Of a DNA stretch of 64,000 nt, positions 62,016-64,000 are shown one piece after another (position 1 is the first letter of the stretch; each line of letters starts with the position of its first letter). Below the pieces are notes generated by a model. That model made no database searches and had not been told where the DNA came from. It saw only the letters and a program-made list of their open reading frames with translations. A program made the translations under genes and the position numbers. Location: positions 4,650,001 through 4,714,000 of the forward strand of contig NZ_CP070225.1 in the NCBI RefSeq assembly GCF_021631985.1, given 5' to 3'. The stretch comes from Sandaracinus amylolyticus. GTDB lineage: Bacteria; Myxococcota_A; Polyangia; Polyangiales; Sandaracinaceae.

Positions 62016-62882
62016 GTGCTGCTCTACATCCCGTGGTTCCGCGCCGAGGCGTGGATGATCCCGACGCCGTGGGGCACGCCCATCGCGATCCATCCCTTCG
62101 GCCTCCTCGTCGCGACCGGCGTCGTGCTCGGCGCGTGGCTCGCGCGATGGAAGGCGCAGCGCGACGGGCTGCACCCCGAGACCGTCATGAACCTCGCGGG
62201 CTGGGTGCTGATCCCCGGGTTCATCAGCGCGCACGTCTTCGACGATCTCGCGTACCGACCGCAGCTCGTCGCCGAGCAGCCCTGGCACCTGCTGTTCATC
62301 TGGGACGGCATCTCGAGCTTCGGCGGGTTCTTCGGCGCGGTCGCGGGCGCGTTCGTGTGGTCGCGACGTCGCAAGCTGCCGGGCCTCGCGTTCGCCGATC
62401 CGATCGCGTTCGCGTTCCCGCTCGGGTGGCTCTTCGGTCGGACCGGGTGCTTCGTCGTGCACGATCACCCGGGCCGCGTGACCACGTTCTTCCTCGGCGT
62501 CGCGGACTACGAGGTGGGGTACCCGCCCTATCAGGTGCGCCACGATCTCGGGCTCTACGAGGTCATCTGGAGCGCGCTGGTCGTCGGGTTGTTCTTCTTC
62601 CTCGCGCGCAAGCAGAGACCGCGCGGGCTCTACCTCGCGCTGCTCGCGCTGCTCTACGCGCCGGTGCGCTTCGGGCTCGACTTCCTGCGCGCGACCGACT
62701 TCGCGATGGCGGACACGCGCTACTTCGGGCTGACCCCGGGGCACTACGCCGCGATCGTGCTCGTGGTCATCGGGACGCTCACGGCCATCACCGTGGCGCG
62801 TCGCCCTTGGCCGGAGATCCCGCGCTGGGCGCGATGGCCCGAGCCCGGGCCCGAAGAAGTGCCCACCGAGAGCGCGACGTAG
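62016..62882 (+). CDS. Divergent prolipoprotein diacylglyceryl transferase-like protein
   Basis: A 288-residue, seven-helix protein of the Lgt family. It retains WDGISSFGGFFGA, FPLGWLFGRTGCF and the C-terminal LYAPVRFGLDFLR. Compared with E. coli Lgt, essential His103 (in SFHGG) aligns with Phe in SSFGG, and Asn146 (GRLGNF) with Cys. The Arg of GRTG (Arg143) is kept. A HDHPG motif follows. This may be a paralogue with altered chemistry rather than the housekeeping Lgt; lipoproteins in this window would need a true Lgt elsewhere. Start GTG at 62016. Confidence 0.7.
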   Translation: MLLYIPWFRAEAWMIPTPWGTPIAIHPFGLLVATGVVLGAWLARWKAQRDGLHPETVMNLAGWVLIPGFISAHVFDDLAYRPQLVAEQPWHLLFIWDGISSFGGFFGAVAGAFVWSRRRKLPGLAFADPIAFAFPLGWLFGRTGCFVVHDHPGRVTTFFLGVADYEVGYPPYQVRHDLGLYEVIWSALVVGLFFFLARKQRPRGLYLALLALLYAPVRFGLDFLRATDFAMADTRYFGLTPGHYAAIVLVVIGTLTAITVARRPWPEIPRWARWPEPGPEEVPTESAT

Positions 62883-62926
62883 AGCGGCATCGTGCGTGCT
62901 TCGTCTCTCGCGCGGAGGACGAAGCG

Positions 62927-63505
62927 ATGGAAGCGAGAGCGAAGCTCCTCGGGCACCCGATCCACCAGATGCTCATCCCGATCCCGTTCGGGCTGCTCGC
63001 GACCGGTGCCGTGCTCGACATCGTCGCGCAGTTCTTCGACGACCGCGCGATCACGGTCGTCTCGTTCTGGAACATCGCGATCGGCGTCGTCACCGGCCTG
63101 ATCGCCGCGGTGTTCGGGCTGATGGACTTCACCAAGATCCCGCGCGGCACGCGCGCCAAGCGGGTCGGGCTCGTGCACGGGATCGGCAACGTGATCGTGC
63201 TCGGTCTCTTCGCGGCCGCGCTCTACCTCCGCGCGGACGAGTACCGCTATCGCGTCGGCGAGCTCGCGCTCTGGCTCCAGGTCGGCGGGCTCGCGCTCGC
63301 GGGCGTCACCGGCTGGCTCGGCGGCGAGCTCGTCGATCGTCTCGCGATCGGCGTCGACCCCGACGCGCATCCCGACGCGCCGAGCTCGCTCTTCCGGCGC
63401 CGGGCGCGGGTGCGTCGCGAGCCCGTCGTCGCCGAGGACGAGGTGATCACGCGCCAGTCGGTGCGGAGCGACACGCCGCCCTACGGGACCCCCACGCGCG
63501 CCTGA
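62927..63505 (+). CDS. DUF2231-family membrane protein
   Basis: A 192-residue membrane protein of the DUF2231 family: KLLGHPIHQMLIPIPFGLL at the N-terminus (GHPxHxxxxPxP hallmark), four helices, GLMDFTKIP, and VTGWLGGELV near the C-terminal helix. The Hx3 motif may bind haem or metal (inference). The C-terminal 40 residues are polar. ATG at 62927. Confidence 0.8.
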   Translation: MEARAKLLGHPIHQMLIPIPFGLLATGAVLDIVAQFFDDRAITVVSFWNIAIGVVTGLIAAVFGLMDFTKIPRGTRAKRVGLVHGIGNVIVLGLFAAALYLRADEYRYRVGELALWLQVGGLALAGVTGWLGGELVDRLAIGVDPDAHPDAPSSLFRRRARVRREPVVAEDEVITRQSVRSDTPPYGTPTRA

Positions 63506-63512
63506 GAGCGGG

Positions 63513-63696
63513 CTTCACTTGCGTTGATCGAACGCAGGTGAAGCGGAGCGAATCGGTGGGAGGGAGGCTCCGGCCGATTCACTCGGCTGGAGGGAGGGTC
63601 TGCGGACAGACCCTCCGGCAAGAAACGGAAGAGCACGAATCAACGCAAGTGATTCGTGCTCTTCGATCGACGAGAAACCCGGAGCGAAGCTCCGGG
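63513..63696 (+). repeat. Array of five hairpins upstream of saccharopine-dehydrogenase-like gene
   Basis: In order: a 13-bp stem with one G-U (63513-63543), a 10-bp stem with one G-U (63568-63592), GGAGGGTCTG/CAGACCCTCC with loop CGGA (63593-63616), a perfect 15-bp stem with 7-nt loop (63628-63664), and CCCGGAGC/GCTCCGGG with loop GAA (63678-63696). TCACTTGCGTTGAT at 63515-63528 is also complementary to 63639-63652 in the fourth hairpin, so the first and fourth could be alternatives. It lies between two plus-strand genes. Confidence 0.85.
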
Positions 63697-63714
63697 CGGT
63701 AGAGTGCGCGGCGC

Positions 63715-64000
63715 ATGACCGCCCTCCTCTACGGCGCCTACGGGTACACCGGTGAGCTCACGGCGCGCGTCGCGCGCGAGCGCGGCCTCGATCTGATCCT
63801 CGCAGGGCGCGACCCCGGCAGGACGATCGAGGTCGCGGCGCGCTACGGGATGCCGCATCGCGTGTTCTCGCTCGACGATCCCGAGGCGCTCGACACCGCG
63901 CTCGAAGGCGTGCGCGTGGTCCTCCACTGCGCCGGGCCCTTCTCGCGCACCTCGCGCCCGATGGTCGACGCGTGCCTGCGCAACCGCGTGCACTACCTCG
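63715..64000 (+). CDS. Saccharopine-dehydrogenase-like / trans-acting enoyl reductase-type protein, partial
   Basis: The first 95 codons lie in the window and the gene runs off the right edge. It begins MTALLYGAYGYTGELTA, with the NAD(P) loop GAYGYTGE (Gx2GYTG), then LILAGRDPGR and VVLHCAGPFSRTSRPMVDACL. These are the hallmarks of the saccharopine-dehydrogenase-like NADP-binding domain (as in trans-acting enoyl reductases). ATG at 63715, 18 bp after the last hairpin. Confidence 0.8.
   Translation, partial: MTALLYGAYGYTGELTARVARERGLDLILAGRDPGRTIEVAARYGMPHRVFSLDDPEALDTALEGVRVVLHCAGPFSRTSRPMVDACLRNRVHYL

Overview
The window is 64 kb of very GC-rich bacterial chromosome. The likely source is a myxobacterium (Myxococcota, Polyangia), perhaps a Sandaracinus relative. 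This is an inference from several traits: extreme GC at third codon positions, Hanks-type Ser/Thr kinases, orphan sensor kinases, many lipoproteins with Asp/Ala/Gly-rich stalks behind the lipobox, thrombospondin-type calcium repeats fused to OmpA, paired ArsA-type ATPases and cytochrome-like HzsA-family lipoproteins. I saw no rRNA, tRNA, insertion sequence, prophage or CRISPR array. Most genes look like ordinary chromosomal genes in short operons. Many junctions use overlapping stop/start codons, mostly GTGA.

Region 1-12.4 kb: two ArsA-like ATPases, a hybrid histidine kinase, a DUF2490 outer-membrane protein, an unrecognised 312-aa protein with a 20-21 bp phased repeat array upstream, an NtrY-like kinase coupled to penicillin-binding protein 1A, a DUF434 protein, a TrmH-type methyltransferase and a Ser/Thr kinase. 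Region 12.5-17.8 kb: an ECF sigma / anti-sigma / secreted-protein operon diverging from a PcrA/UvrD helicase, then a second TrmH enzyme. Region 17.9-26.4 kb: a lipoprotein, an FmdB zinc ribbon, a Pro-rich membrane protein, PspA with a YbjN-like partner, a GNAT-like protein, a DUF1801 protein, an unusual membrane-anchored protein with three tandem DsbA domains, and a small secreted protein.

Region 26.6-40.2 kb: dapA-dapB (lysine and peptidoglycan precursor synthesis), an SDR-SRPBCC fusion, a palindrome array, a lipoprotein, DUF1015, a metallophosphoesterase, a Ser/Thr kinase coupled to an esterase, a Lys/Ala/Pro-tailed HEAT-like protein, a TauE/SafE permease, an SH3-like lipoprotein, a RimJ-type acetyltransferase, an SDR and a DNRLRE-like lipoprotein. 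Region 40.2-49.3 kb: a two-subunit M16 peptidase operon following gpmI, and an envelope cluster (a beta-barrel protein with a TPR-like N-terminus, an OmpA protein with calcium repeats, a DUF4398 lipoprotein, a membrane protein).

Region 49.4-55.8 kb: two large HzsA-like haem-motif lipoproteins flanking a HEAT-repeat protein. This is the best candidate for an uncharacterised envelope redox system, and dsbD diverges from it. Region 57.5-64 kb: a ParE-type toxin-antitoxin pair, a hypothetical protein, a 41-bp tandem repeat array, a DUF6223 protein, an AraC regulator, an alpha/beta hydrolase, a lipoprotein, a divergent Lgt-like protein, a DUF2231 protein, a five-hairpin array and the start of a saccharopine-dehydrogenase-like gene. 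Other than the coding genes, the most striking structures are four intergenic arrays of short repeats or palindromes (5.2, 29.6, 58.9 and 63.5 kb).
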